Part shown: positions 34,637 to 47,458 of the stretch, one piece after another
How positions within the stretch are numbered: position 1 is the stretch's first letter
How the letters are laid out: every line of letters starts with the position of its first letter
Origin: Gigaspora margarita
Taxonomy: Eukaryota; Glomeromycota; Glomeromycetes; Diversisporales; Gigasporaceae
DNA: 64,000 bases
Assembly: GCA_009809945.1 (NCBI GenBank)
Contig: WTPW01000028.1
Span: forward strand, 26,653 to 90,652
Reading direction: 5' to 3'
Notes under the pieces: model-generated
Seen by the model: the letters and a program-made list of their open reading frames with translations, nothing else
Told to the model about the DNA's origin: nothing
Databases searched by the model: none
Translations under genes and position numbers: made by a program

Positions 34637-35608
34637 GCCTAAATATAACTAGTGGACAGACGGGCATCAGAAAATCAAAAAAAGATAAATATTTTTAAGT
34701 CTTAAAACTTTACAGACATTAAGATATCACGGGATATCTTACGAAAAGTATATATAGAATGCATACTTGTAAGGTGAGCAGTACTCTTCTAGTAACTGAA
34801 CAAGACCCAAAGTTCAAAGAACCAAAAATAGTTTTTTAATCGTAATGAGTACCTATAGGTAATAATGTATAGAGTATATAAAAACAACATCAATTAATAT
34901 AAAACTTATCAAAAATCATTCGCATTATATGATACACTTTGTTTATTTGGACTTTGCTGGCAAATATTTTAGGCTGGAGGTGATTTTTATGGAAAGTTAG
35001 CAGAAATGTGCTAGAGAAGTGAGTAACTGACTGAGTTGGCCAGAACGGCAAAGACATCCTGTGACAAAGCAATCATAATTGCACTGAAAGTCACTATAGG
35101 AGTATTGTAGCTTGTGGGATTATTTCCTGTTTGCTGAAGCAAGCCGGCTGTTAGTAAAGAATGCAAGTGAAAAAATACAAGTGAGGAAATGATGGAATTA
35201 TGTGTTTTGAGTTGGTGGGTCATGCGAATTTTTCCTTCAAGCACTTGTGGACGTAGATTTGTCGTACCTAAACATATACATACCCGCTATTGCCATTGTA
35301 TACCTTATTTGTTTTTGTTCTTTCTTGCACCATTTTCTGATTTTACATAATTTTAGCCTTACCTGTAATGGCCTTATGGATGAAAGGTCATGTGCTTGCT
35401 CTTCTTTTCAATCACATGATATCCTATCACCTTGTATTATTTATTAAGTATAACTATTTTTTCTAAACTATTTACATATAGAATTTATTTGTCATGCTTG
35501 ATCGTCTAATCTTGTACAGCCATTTATAGTATCCATCTGCCTTTTATTATTATAAAATTTGTGTGAAAATTTTACTATAATTTTAAAATTATATAGTTTT
35601 AGATGATT
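34637..35608. other. Non-coding stretch with small unassigned open frames
   Basis: Open frames of 60-77 codons (34890-35244 minus, 35247-35447 plus) show no domain, no consistent splice structure and no repeat support. No gene called. Confidence 0.3.
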
Positions 35609-36055
35609 GGGGGAAATTACTATTTTTTATTATATGCTAAAATCTTACAACCATAGCTATAGTAAGTGATTTTTTATTAAGTTAACAGCTCAAGTCAATT
35701 AATTGAAGTTGTAGAGCTCACTGAGATGCATCTAATGGTAGTTAGATCATTCAAATCGATCCAGAGTATGCTAAGATATCACTAAAAAATGATTGGTTGA
35801 CTATATCTGATATAAAATTTCTAGTTTGTTTACATAGAATTTATATAGTTAGCCAATCATTTTTTAGTGATACACTGGGCCAATTTGAATAATACAACCT
35901 CTATTAGATGCGTCTCAGTGAGTTCTACAACTTTCAATTAATTGACTTGAGCTATTAACTTAATAAAAAATTACTTATCATAGTCATAGTTGTAAGATTT
36001 TAGCATATAATAAAGTTTATATTGTACCTATCCCCAAAAGTTACTATTGTCCCAA
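35609..36055. mobile_element. Foldback element of about 450 bp
   Basis: Left arm (TTATTATATGCTAAAATCTT, GTTAACAGCTCAAGTCAATT, AGATGCATCTAATGG, CACTAAAAAATGATTGG) is mirrored in the right arm (CCAATCATTTTTTAGTG, ATTAGATGCGTCT, AATTGACTTGAGC, AAGATTTTAGCATATAATAA). Exact ends and target duplication are unclear. Confidence 0.7.
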
Positions 36056-36165
36056 TATGGTAATAGTACTGATCTTATCCAGATTATCAGTTAAGTATAT
36101 TAAAATCTTAAGTATGAATTATAATCCTGTTTAAGCTTAACTATTCATACTTTTTAGTTTAACTT

Positions 36166-36550
36166 AAGGGTAGAGGGTATGTAGATCATTTTTATTAATA
36201 AATAAGTGACAAAAAATATTTTTACTATGAATTAAAAAGTTGTTACATATAAAAATTAATTTTTTACTGTATAAATTAATATTTATATACTAAATAAAAT
36301 TGTTCAAAATAAAAAATTACACATATTCTAAAAATTTTATTAATTATGAATAAAATTTGACAAAGTTTTTATAGTATTAACTTTTGCAGAGGCAGTGTAT
36401 ATTCTGTAGAGGTGATCACAAATTGGCCAATCAAATCATGTGAAAACAATAAGTAAAATAGGGTTGCAATGATAAAAACAACTATAACTTATAATCTACT
36501 AAGTCAATTTTAATAATTCAACTACTGTTAGAATTAGAATACCTCTACAA
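36166..36550. repeat. Diverged relative of the TTAA MITE
   Basis: Begins TTAAGGGTAGAGGGTATGTAGATCA, matching the start of 25550-25575, and carries a segment ATTGGCCAATCAAATCATGTG similar to 25838-25858. The right end is poorly defined. Confidence 0.45.
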
Positions 36551-36689
36551 TTTTATTGAGAAATTAAAAAAGGTTACTTAATTAAGATTTCTTTAATATT
36601 AAATATAAAAATTTTTAGCAACTAGTTTATTAATAGAAATAATTTACATAACCTCTGCTTTTAAAGAGTCATATAAAGTCAGACCCTAT

Positions 36690-38010
36690 ACAAATAGAAG
36701 ATAAAAGCCCTGCCAAAGAAGTCTATAAAAGGTTAAGACCAAAAAAGCAACCATCAGCAATTAATCAAGTTATACTCTATAGCATATCTGAGAAAATTCT
36801 AAATATGCATTCCAGTGCAGTATCCAAACCAAAGAAAAAACCTTCCAAATACTATATTACAGTTCCTAGCCCATTTAGACCACTAATATAACTATATAAT
36901 GAATGTGGGCCACTTTAGAAAGTGCTAAACTACTGCTACAAAATGTCATTTGTGAATACAAGAAAACCCCATGGTTACAATTCTTATATTAGGGCAGCAG
37001 TGAGCATTATTATAAATAGACTAAGGAAGAAATTGAGTCTTAATATTGATATGGCCTTTAAAGTGGTAGTAGTAACTACAAATAGCCAGAAAGAAAGAGC
37101 ACTAGAGTAAATAAATGAAGAAAATTAATTGTACAATGTGTACTTGTACCTACCCCACTTCAAGTAATAGAATTCCTGGATGAGATCCTCCTATTAGGTA
37201 CTGATTGGTTTGAAATAGTGCAGGCACAATGGGACTTTAATGCTAGAACCTTAAAGGTAAGGTACAGGAGCAAAAAAATAATTATATCAACTACTCATCT
37301 TGACAATCAACTATTATTGGTCAGTAAGAAGAAAGAATAAAATAACATAGATGTTTTGATAGTTGAACTCAAATTTGAAAAGGAAGAAGTACACAAGTGT
37401 AAGACATATTACTCAAAAGAATGGGAATTAGAGGATAAAAATAAACATGGCACATATAAAATCTATATAAAAAATAAGACAAGTATCAAAAATCAGTTTT
37501 TTTTAGAGGAAGAGGGTAAAAAAAAGTTAAAATTATATATAAGAAACCTGACTATTTATATATTAAGAGAAAAAAAGGGGTAGGCCTCTGATAAAAATAA
37601 TTAGATAATTAATGACATGTCTCTAACTGATTATTTACTTAAAAGCCATATCATTAATCACCTAATTATTTTTTATCAGAGGTCTACCCCTTTCCCTCTT
37701 CTTAATATAAATTTGGTCAGGTTAATTTTAACTTTTTTACTCCCTTTCTAGAAAATCATCTGATTTTTGTTACTCCCTTAACTAAAGTCAACCCTAGTGG
37801 CCCTGTTGTTCTGGGGTATAGGCACACTCAAGTACAGAAAAGAAATTAGCAGTATAGGCATTATTGGAAGTTAATAGAGATGCTTTTACAGAGAATATTA
37901 TAAAAGAAAATCAGATTCTTGTACAAATCTAACCCACTATGAAATAAATACCAGTATAGCCAGATCTATTAAACAAACCTATTACCAAAATGTCTATAAA
38001 TGAACAAGAG
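36690..38010 (+). pseudogene. Gypsy-type LTR retrotransposon gag-pol relic
   Basis: Fragments in order: SAINQVILYSISEKIL (about 36755-36805), a retropepsin segment AAVSIIINRLRKKLSLNID with VVVVTT (36990-37080) whose DSG-type active site has been lost (IRAAVS), the conserved LLLGTDWF (about 37190-37212), then QWDFNAR. After the nested foldback (37475-37777), VNPSGPVVL, LEVNRDAFTENI and NEQEFL (37785-38010) fit the segment before the reverse transcriptase. Stops and frame changes are frequent. No LTRs were recognised. Confidence 0.55.
37475..37777. mobile_element. ~300-bp foldback inserted in the Gypsy relic
   Basis: The left arm (AGTATCAAAAATCAG, AAAGTTAAAATTATATATAAG, GGGGTAGGCCTCTGATAAAA, ATAATTAGATAATTAATGAC) is the reverse complement of the right arm ending TTTTTGTTACTCCC, followed by TTA (37778-37780). 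Same family as 23875-24023. Confidence 0.7.
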
Positions 38011-38533
38011 TTTTTGTATAAAAAATATATACTTTATATACTTTAAAATGCTCTTTATTTTTAAAGCATTTAAAGCTTTGTGTATTTACACTTTTATGTA
38101 TAATCATTTAAATGTAAAATGTCTCATTTTAAGATACTCTTTCAATTTTTTAAAAAAATTTGATGAATTACAAATGGCTCAAATTCTTTCCAAATTGTAA
38201 CTATTACCAATTCACTTTAATATAAAATAATTCTCAAATTTGAGAATCTAGAGTTAATACTTGATAATTTCAAAGATCTGTTGGATTCATCTGATTTATG
38301 AAAATTTTGAAACAAATAAAATATAATTTATATAGTAAATATGTTTTGAATAATCATAATCCTTATATTTATAAATTGTTAAAAAAAATACAATTTATTA
38401 CTAACTTTGCAATAGCAACAAATTACCTCATACTAGCTAATATATTACTTACTTCTTTAGTACATCTATTCTGTTACTAAGAAACCTCACATACATGAGA
38501 AATATTTTTTGGAATTAATTGAACAAGTCAATT

Positions 38534-38892
38534 AGATATACTTTGAAAACACTAAACCAATACATTGGACTCAAGCAGCCCATATCATACTCAAAAATAC
38601 ATTTGCAGAATTTAATAGTCTATTATATTTAGATACATGTGAATATAAAACTAAAAGTGAAATAATAAGATTTCTTAGTGAACAGTATTTAAGAAATTGG
38701 ATAAATATAATTAAGAATAAGCCAGTTGATAATTACTGTCTTTTCATGATGTATGTATATTTGTATCCAAGAACAAAAGCCAAGACTAGGCCTTTTTGGT
38801 TAATTTCAGCTTCAACAATAATTAATGAGCTTAGATTTTATCAACCATTTTATAACCAGATAGCAAAATTGGATTTTTTTAAGAATTATTAA
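38534..38892 (+). pseudogene. Unrecognised protein fragment without start codon
   Basis: An uninterrupted frame of about 118 codons with no early ATG. Seen: KPIHWTQAAHI, FAEFNSLLYLD, EIIRFLSEQYLRNWI, FMMYVYLYPR, RPFWLISASTI and NQIAKLDFFKNY. Upstream frames (38000-38520) are broken but have similar composition. The family is not recognised; it looks like the 3' end of a decayed gene. Confidence 0.35.
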
Positions 38893-40017
38893 ATTACTAA
38901 AAAAGGTTCACTTCTATGATTGAATTGGTACTTACAATAATATTCTAAATCAACGTTCATTAATACAGATATTTTAGGTTGGGACTCTTATTATAATAGA
39001 TAGTTCCATGAGTTAATATAAACAGTCAATCGAGATGTCACATTTGATTTTTTATCATATGATTTTCATAAATTACACAAATCAATGAAATCACAGTTTT
39101 AAAATTTTCTCCCAAAGTCTTAGTTATAACAAATAACATTTCTTAAAAAAATAAGTTGCCAGGGCTTTGACGAACCGAACAGTAAAAGTATACAAAAAAC
39201 TAATATCACACTGTAATGTGCGACCCCTTTAAAGATGGGCAATTATTTTGCCTTTTTTCACATGATTCTTTTGGAGTTTTCAAGATCTTAATGAGAAAAA
39301 TAGCTTGTTAGATGCGCACAAGTAAGAACTTTTAGTGAAATGCATTTTCACAGGGTTAGTACATTAGAAACATTGTGCTGAAAATTAAGAAAAACTGTTT
39401 TATAATCTATAGATTACTAATAAAATTTTCTTTGAGTTATGGTTAGAACCAGGAACTTGTAAGATAAGTTGTTTTTTCTTTGTTTTTTTGGTTCACTTTT
39501 CCTTTCTTTGAACTAATACTAACTTGCTTTCATAGGTTTGCTTTGTTTAAAACTGAGTAGATAATGGGGTTAGGACCAGATTTTGTGGGACAAGTGGTTT
39601 CATCAGTTGTTTTTTTTTTTTAGTTTATTGTACTTTATATATTTGTAAGGTTTGATAATAGTTTATTGAACAATTATTTATACTTATACTGTAATTGGCA
39701 ATTCATTTACATTATTAATAATATAAAGTGTTTAATAAATTTTATTTAATTATATTCAATACAATAAGGTGTTAATTTGTCAGATGAATTTAAAAATCGT
39801 TAGGTTATATTTTTTTATTGATATGAGTCAATGTTTTTTGCAGCAGCTCTTGAATCTGTCAAAGCATCCAGTTTGATAAGTTAGGAGTTTTTAAAAAAAC
39901 TAAACAAGTTGTTCAAGGCCGTTGAACAATAAATATAATTGTTACAATAAAAAATCTATACTAAAATATCTTGATTATTCTTAAAAAATCATCATAGTGT
40001 TCATGTAAAATGCATTG
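38893..40017. other. Non-coding stretch
   Basis: No gene or clear repeat recognised. Confidence 0.3.
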
Positions 40018-40672
40018 CCTAATACTTTTCGTAATATTACAACTAAATGCATTAGCTAACACTTTTCACTTTTTTGATCCAAGTTTATTATTATCCCAAC
40101 TAAGATTCAGAAAAGGCAATGCAGTGCTCTTTTAAAGTGAATCGACTAATGCTTTTCGTTCTTCTGGTCCAGCTTTTTTTTCCAAACATGGTGTTCTTGC
40201 ACAATGTACTAGCTAATTCTTTTTGTTCTTCAGATCCTTGGCAATGCTGTGTTCTTGCAATGTGCTGTAGCTAATGCTTTTTCTCTACTCATACTCTAAA
40301 ATGGGTATAACAGTTTTGTAAGTAAGTATTTGTTATTTTGTATTAGTTTGCTATTATATACTAATGCTAATACTTTTCATCATATTCTAACCAAATGCAT
40401 TAGCTAACACTTTTCACTCTTCTGATCCAAGATTATTAATCAACTAAGATCCAAAAAAGGCAATGCGATGCTCTTGTAAAGTAATCAACTAATGCTTTTC
40501 ATCTTCTGATCCAGCTTTTTTTTCAATCGTGAGGTTCTTGCACAGAGTGCTGGCTAATTCTCTTTATTCTTCTTATCCAAGGCAATGCGGTTTCTTGCAA
40601 TGTGCAGTAGCTAATGCTTTTTCTCTACTCATACTCTAAAAATAGGTTTAACAGTTTTGTAAGTTTGTATTT
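40018..40672 (-). pseudogene. LRR gene relic, internally duplicated
   Basis: On the minus strand, broken LRR units (NNLGSEE.KVLANAF, AGSEDEK, EKALATA) recur. The region is a direct duplication: 40018-40333 and 40366-40672 align at an offset of 340-348 bp (anchors ATACTCTAAA at 40291 and 40631). Frames are broken throughout. Confidence 0.55.
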
Positions 40673-42734
40673 GTTAAGTGGCTTTAAATCTTTGTACAGT
40701 GGTTTACCAGTAACTTCATTCTTTGTAGTAGATTGCTATTACTATACTAATACTATAGATTATGAAACAAAAGAGCATCTTTGAGAACAAGATTCTTTTT
40801 GAGTTTGTTATTATTCTTACTCTAAATATAATGATAATAAATTATTTACTATGCCAATTATTTCATGTTGTCCAGAACACAGTTTTTCTTTTTATGAAAC
40901 CCCTGAAAACGTGATTGAAAATGGTCTACCATTGCAATTTACTATGAAAATTGAAAATTTCATATGAGTGTCGATCACTCAAATTTCATAGTAAAAAATT
41001 TATTTACCTGATCTGCATAACATCTCGATCGACTGTAAATGAGTTGTAAAAGAAGTTAGAATTAATGTCTTATAATAAAATAGAATATAAATTCATTATT
41101 AATAGTACAATTACAATTAAAGTTCTCTTTTCAGATAGAATACCTAACAAAAGATGACTAAGATAATTTCTGGTACAACTAGTAATCTACTTTTTAATTT
41201 GCTTTTAAACACAATAACTAGATATACAATATAATCTATAATAAATGAAGTAGATTTAGATTGGAATATAGAAAATAAGATTCTTTCTTCCAATTAGTTA
41301 GAGGATGATTTTGCATTTTCTGTTTTCATTAATTTGATTTAGAAAAATTTACAAAACTTATGTTCAAGTATTTTTGTATATTAATTAAACCTAAAAAGAC
41401 AATAGTAACTAAAAATCTTGAATATAGAAAGTTTTTTGGGTATTAGTTATGTGGTAGGTTTTTGTATTAAGCAACAAATAAAATTTTTAAAGCCTTGCTT
41501 TATAGTGAATGCCCATTTTCAAAAAAAGATAGCTTTGCAATTAGTTTTTCTCACTTTTTTAGCTATTTACTTTTAGGTAGTATTAATAATAAAAAGGTTA
41601 CAGTTTTCTTTTTCTTTATCTCAGAAAATATGAAGATATTGTTAGAACTAGCCTAGTAATTATTTTTATAAATAAGGAATTGATAATATTTTTAAATTAA
41701 TAAAGGATGCTTGGAATGTTAATATATCTAGTTTTAATTTAAAAACTTTTGTAACATGCATTTGTCATTATTGAAGTATTGTTTATTGTATAGTTATGAT
41801 TTAAAAATAAATTATTTAAAATTTTAATACAATAAACCATTTAGTTTTTATAAAAAAAAAAGAATACAGGCAGTATTGTGGATATGGCAATAAGTAAGGC
41901 TGGTCACAATATTAGTGTGTAAGAAAAAGATATATTAAAAGTAAAATTAGTAAAGAAGTAGTTAGAAAAAAGATACTATAATACTTACTCAAATCTGCAA
42001 AAACAAATTTAGCCCAGGTACTAGTGTTCTGATAATTGATATTGAAATAGATCAAAAAGAATATTAACAACTGTGACTTAGATGCTAGTAAAATGTATAA
42101 AATATAGTAAAATATTTTTACCACTATTGGTGAAATTTGTAGTGAATTAGTAAAATTGGTAAAATTAATTTCACTATATATATAACTGTGATGATATATA
42201 AAGACTAATAGTCTTTTTCAAGACCTCAATTCAGAAAGATAAGTGAATATCAAGTCCAAAAGCTATTGTTTAAGTGCAAAAATCGACTCATATGTAAAAA
42301 GACTAAAGAAATCAATTGAAAAAGAAGTTATTAAGAGTTATTTGCATCATTTTTTTATTATATAAATGTCTTATTAAAGCTTGTAGCAGCCAATAGTAAA
42401 TAAAATGTTTCAACTACTGCTTCAGGAATTATAAAAATAGCTATAAATAGTTTGTTAATCTATTGATCTGATATAATTAGTTGGTCTAGCTAGCCTAATT
42501 GATTAACTTAATATAATTAGTTGACCTAATTAACCTAATATAATCAGTTGACCTAATATCAATTTTTGTGACTTAGAGATATGTTTACTGTACTTTCTAA
42601 TTTCTAAAATGCCTAATAAAAATTGATCAAATAAGTTTTCAGTTGTCTGGTTAAGTTTATAATTTCAGGAATAATAATATTTAGTAACAGATATATCAAA
42701 CATCTAATTTAATAAAATAAAGTGACAGTATTGC
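40673..42734. other. Non-coding stretch
   Basis: No gene recognised; frames between 41200 and 41650 (for example AISFSHFFSYLLLGSINNKK) are broken and unassigned. Around 42590-42660 a segment (CCTAATAAAAATTGATCAAATAA) recurs at 47268-47292. Confidence 0.3.
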
Positions 42735-43655
42735 ACTTGTAAGTCATAAAATTTCAATTCCTATTCTTTGGCACAATCATTTTTGCTTAAACAAAGCCTT
42801 TATTATTTTAATTATTTTTTAATAAAAATTCAGTTTCAAAAAATTGTATAAAATTTCAATTCCTTTTCTTTAGCAAGATCCATTTTTATTCAAATAAAAC
42901 CTTTACTCATTTCTAATTATTTTTTGATAAAAATTTGTTTTTAAAAAATTTAAATTCCTATTTTCATTCAAATAAATCCTTTATTTATTTTTAATTATTT
43001 TTTGATGAAAACTTATTTTTAAAAAATTTGTATAAAATTTCAATTCCTATTCTTTGGCAAGATCCATTTTCATTCAATTGAAGCCTTTATTTATTTATAA
43101 TTATTATTTAATGAAAATTATTAGTTTTTAAAAAAATTGTATAAAACTTCAATTTCTATTATATGACAAAGATTCATGTTTGTTTAAATGAAGCCATTTG
43201 TTTATTTCTAATTATTTTTATTTCTTGTCAAAGATGAAAATTTCATTTTTAAAAAAATTAAACTAAATTTTAATTTCTATTCTTTGGCAAGATCTATTTT
43301 AATTATTTTTTATTTTTTGACAAAGATAAAAATTCATTTTTAGAAAATTAAACTAAATTTTGATTCCTATTCTTTGGCAAGATCCATTTTATTTAAACAA
43401 AGATATTATTCATTTCTAATTATTTTTCATTTTTGTCAAGGATGAAAAATATATAAATAAATATAACCATATAAATTTTTTATTTGGATTATAATTTCAT
43501 GCATTCTCAATAAATATTAATAATATCTTGGTTGCTTGGAATTCTAACCCAAGTTTTATTTTTAAACCAATTAACAAATTCATGACATATTTAACTTTTT
43601 AATAGCAACACTTGTTCAAGTAATATATTTGTTATAAAAGTCTAATTTATATTAA
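42735..43655. repeat. Left arm of a composite foldback with an iterated unit
   Basis: About eight imperfect tandem units built from CTATTCTTTGGCAAGATCCA, TTTTCATTCAAATAAAGCC and TTTATTTCTAATTATTTTT fill 42735-43445; a unique part (TGCATTCTCAATAAATATTA, TTGTTCAAGTAATATATTTG) follows. The arm is inverted relative to 47425-49465. Confidence 0.7.
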
Positions 43656-43845
43656 TAAAATAGCTGTGCAGCATGAATGCCATGCAGGACTAGTACGATC
43701 ATGTGCACCTAGTAGCGATCATATTTTTTACTGGACTTAATCTATTTGATTTGCAAAATATAATTGATAAGTTATTTAATCGTTAAAGCGAATAGAATTT
43801 AAATGATTACATTAATCATATATCTATTTTCTTGAAACACAATTA

Positions 43846-45515
43846 TTAGGCTATGCAAAGTTGATTTTTTGTTTTGTATTACATGGATTTCAAAATTCAG
43901 ATGAAAAGCAAACTTATTTAACCTGATAATGATTCGCAATCACATAATATAATTCTTAAAAAAAAGAGATTTCTGTAACATTCATAAACTTTAAAAATTT
44001 TATAATGGGTAATTTTTGTAAATTAGATTTATGATAATAAGATAATCAATGAAATTATGAAAAGAAATGAAATATATTTTGTAAAATAGAGAGAATTAGT
44101 TAAAGTTTATAAATTTCATTTGCTATGAAAAAAAGTATATAAGTGCTTAACTTACAATAAAAATTAACTCATGGTGTTCAAAAACTTAAAAAACCCTTAG
44201 TAGAAGAAGTTTGTCTATAAAAAGTTTTTTTCTTGTTATTCAATTTTGTAGTACTAGGTGTTTTGTGATCTCCAAATTATTGATAAACTGTGGGGTTCAA
44301 CCTTTATAATAAGAGTAGAAGTGTTGATCTTCTGACAATTGTCCATAACCTGAAAATTCATTTTTATAACTTGTTTTGTCCAGTTCTCTTAAAAATTGAT
44401 AGTAAATTAATTTTATTTGCTAATAAATTGTTATAAGTCTTGACTGTGTGATTTTTCATATGATAAAGAGTACAAAGAGAATTAGTAATCGATCAGTAAC
44501 CCATATTTATAAGAAACTAGAATTATAATATTGATTATCTCATTGATCGAATAATTGTGTTCTCATGATTCTATATTGATTGATTGTTGATCTACATACT
44601 TGTCATTCTTTGATCCATGATTTTGATTTCCAATCGCATCTCTTGCAATTGAAATTTAAAGTAGAGACATTGTGATACTATCTAGTCCCGCAACTTTTAT
44701 TAAGAATATTCAAACTCTGGCAATAGATAAAAAGTAGAGAAATATTATTCTAACATTAAACAAAACCAGGTGATAAAACTATATTCATCTTAGAGCTTTG
44801 TAACCTTCATCTAGAGCTCTATTCAACCCTAGTTACCTAAACAAAGCCTATTCACACCTCAATCAAAGCCTTATTGTTATTAGGGTTTAAATAGAATAGT
44901 AGAGTTAGTTTTAGTTAGTTTTAGTTAGTTATAGTAGCATACAGTAGTTAGTAGAGTATTAATTGCCAGCTCACAATAGACTGATTTTTTTTAATTTACT
45001 GATTTTTTTTAATTTACTGCAAATAGAATAATGTTCATGTTTAAGATTATACAAGGTTAATTTTTCATTTGCACAACAAGGAATCAAAATATTGGGCTGG
45101 CAGTCATATTTTTCTTGTCAGTCCTATCGGACAATTACAGGATTTAAGCCAAAGTTGATTTTTAGTTTTCATTATTCATATCCTATTTTTTTCAATTTTT
45201 CAATTTTTCAAATTTTTTTTTTAGATCCCAATTGTGTAATTGTTAGATTTTTAATAAATAATTTTTCCCAATACACTTATCCGATATCACCTAATGAAAA
45301 CCTTTATTTCCTGTAATTGTCTGATAGTACTGTTAGGAAAAATAAGACTGCTGGCCAATTTTTGATTCCTTGTTGCACAAAATAAAAAATTACCTTGTAT
45401 AATCTTAAATGTGAACATTATTCAATCTGCAATAAATTAAAAAAAATCCATTTATCCTTTCTGAATTTTGAAATCCATGTAATGCAAAATAAAAAATCAA
45501 CTTTGCATGGCCTAA
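43846..45515. mobile_element. Inverted-repeat element, GGCCATGCAAAGTTGA family
   Basis: The left end TTAGGCTATGCAAAGTTGATT and right end AATCAACTTTGCATGGCCTAA are inverted repeats of about 60 bp. Terminal sequence is shared with MITEs at 45516-45680, 56708-56950 and 56972-57080. The interior (1.5 kb) shows no transposase; it contains a nested foldback at about 45025-45420. Confidence 0.6.
45025..45420. repeat. Nested foldback of about 400 bp
   Basis: The left arm (ATAATGTTCATGTTTAAGAT, TATACAAGGTTAATTTTTCA, CACAACAAGGAATCAAAA) pairs with the right arm (TTTTGATTCCTTGTTGCACA, ACCTTGTATAATCTTAAATG, TGAACATTATTC). A 74-codon frame inside (45092-45316) is not considered a gene. Confidence 0.6.
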
Positions 45516-45680
45516 TGTTTCTATCAGGTCATACCAATGAAAATAGCAAGAAAAAATAGATATCAAAAGATTGAACAATTAGCACAATTGGGATTTAAAA
45601 AAAAAGACAAAACTGAAAAATGGGACAGCGGGTAATGCAAAACAAAAAATCAACTTTGCATTGCCCTAAGGGAACAAATT
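45516..45680. repeat. Partial copy of the GGCCATGCAAAGTTGA family
   Basis: The right part GGGTAATGCAAAACAAAAAATCAACTTTGCAT... is a family terminus, and the inner ATTAGCACAATTGGGATTTAAAAA matches the centre of 56708-56950 in inverse orientation. The left terminus is missing or shared with the preceding element. Confidence 0.45.
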
Positions 45681-46149
45681 AAAATTGCTAACAGTTAATT
45701 ATACATTCATTTGAGTCACAAATGTTGATATGAACAGAATCAATCTTTATACTTATTGTTGTGGTTTATATTTTCTTGTAACAAAATTTTTTTAATGAAC
45801 TGAATTAAACTTTGTACTTATCTACTTTGCATTGTCATTGCAACTATAGTGCCTAACCACCAAATAAAAAGTACTTGCATTGTCTAAATGGTTGTGGAAC
45901 CCATCTGTACTTATTAATTAATAATTAAGCAAGCAATAATATATTGCTCTAGAAAAAGGTTAACCTTTTAGTAATTCATTTCTAACAATCTAGAAAATAC
46001 CCATATCTAAAATTGAGGTGAGAAATGAAATGATAACTCCTTAATGTCTCCTAATCTTACATTTAACAAACTCTCCAAATTACTGTAGCTTCCAATAATT
46101 ATTCATCATAAGAAACCTACTATATTAATAATCATTTTAAAGATACCAC

Positions 46150-46361
46150 ATTTCATCAACACTTGTTTTACTAGCAAGCTTATTTTACTGACAATTTACA
46201 GATGAGTTATTTTGTAAACAACTAAAACTTCATTATACACTTAATCTCAGAATTTGCAAAATGAGCTGTCAGTAAAATATATTGTTCACAAAACAAACTT
46301 GTCCATAAATTGATCATCCATAAAATAGGCTTATTAGTAATGAGTGTCAGTGAAATGCGAT
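46150..46361. repeat. Weak foldback
   Basis: Left words ACTTGTTTTACTAGCAAGCTTATTTTACTGAC and right words AAACTTGTCC...ATAGGCTTATTAGTAATGAGTGTCAG pair imperfectly; similar words occur at 32090-32215. Low confidence. Confidence 0.35.
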
Positions 46362-46814
46362 GTATTTGAAGTAAAACTAGTTACAAGCAAAAAAAAAACA
46401 ATAGTAACAAAAATGCAAAATTCTAAAACAAAAAATGAATTTAAAAAATTCAATGATCAATAACATTAGTATTATATAATTTTTGAAATTAATAATCTTT
46501 TACATCATCAAAGTTAATTTAAAGATTTTAGAATATTGTAATTAATGATTACTTAATTATAATGTCAGCTTTGTATCATATATAATTAATAATTAATGGC
46601 ATCAAATTTTCATCATGAAAGCATAATCTACATGCGGGTTATATGCAAATTTAACTTCTTTCAAAAATGAATAAATGAAAATTATTACTCCTACTAAAAA
46701 AGAATTTTGCAAAAATCAGCATAGAGGATATCAAAAAAGTTGAACGATACCATCCCTCCTCATTTCATATTGCACATTCCATGTGATTGTACTGGTATTA
46801 CTTTTTTATATTTC

Positions 46815-47422
46815 TTATTAAGGTTTATTGGTTGACATAAACAGTTTTTTCATAAATTTTTATACCAACTAAACACACCAAACATGTTGGACAAGTATTT
46901 GAATAAAAATTTAAAATTATCAATATTATTTTTATGACAGTCATATAATAATTATTATTATACAAAAGGCTTTTATTACAGCTACCATAGTGCACTGACC
47001 AAAGTACTCTCTTTTTCAATACCCCATTGCAACGTACCTGGTGCAAAACACGAGACCTCTATTAATTAAATATAGGATTTTTAAATTTTTAGACTGCTTA
47101 TTGTAAGTGCAAAATATGTATATGCTTAAAATTTTTTTTCTTGTAATACTGACCTGCTGCTGTATAATATACCTGGATCTTTTGTAAGTTTTTTTTATGG
47201 GTAGATTGCATTGTACCCTGGGTACTTTGGTCAGTGCATATGGTATTTTTATAATTCCTAGAACACCTAATAAAAATTGACCAAATAATTTTTCAGCTGA
47301 TTCGATTAAGTTTATAATTTTTGCTCAAATGCTTGTCCAATATGTTTGGCATGCTTAGTTTGTACAAAATTTATAGAAAAAACTGTTCATGTCAACCAAT
47401 AAACTATAACAAAAAAAGTAAA
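46815..47422. repeat. Inverted repeat of about 600 bp
   Basis: GGTTTATTGGTTGACATAAACAG (46821 on) pairs with the complement ending near 47406, as do ACCAAACATGTTGGACAAG and ACTGACCAAAGTAC. A 73-codon minus frame inside is not considered a gene. It sits just inside the right arm of the composite foldback. Confidence 0.6.
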
Positions 47423-47458
47423 AAAGGAATCATTATAATTAGACTTTTATAACAAATA

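Noticed and set aside
34890-35447. Three small frames on both strands
   Set aside because: No domain, no splice context, overlapping on opposite strands.
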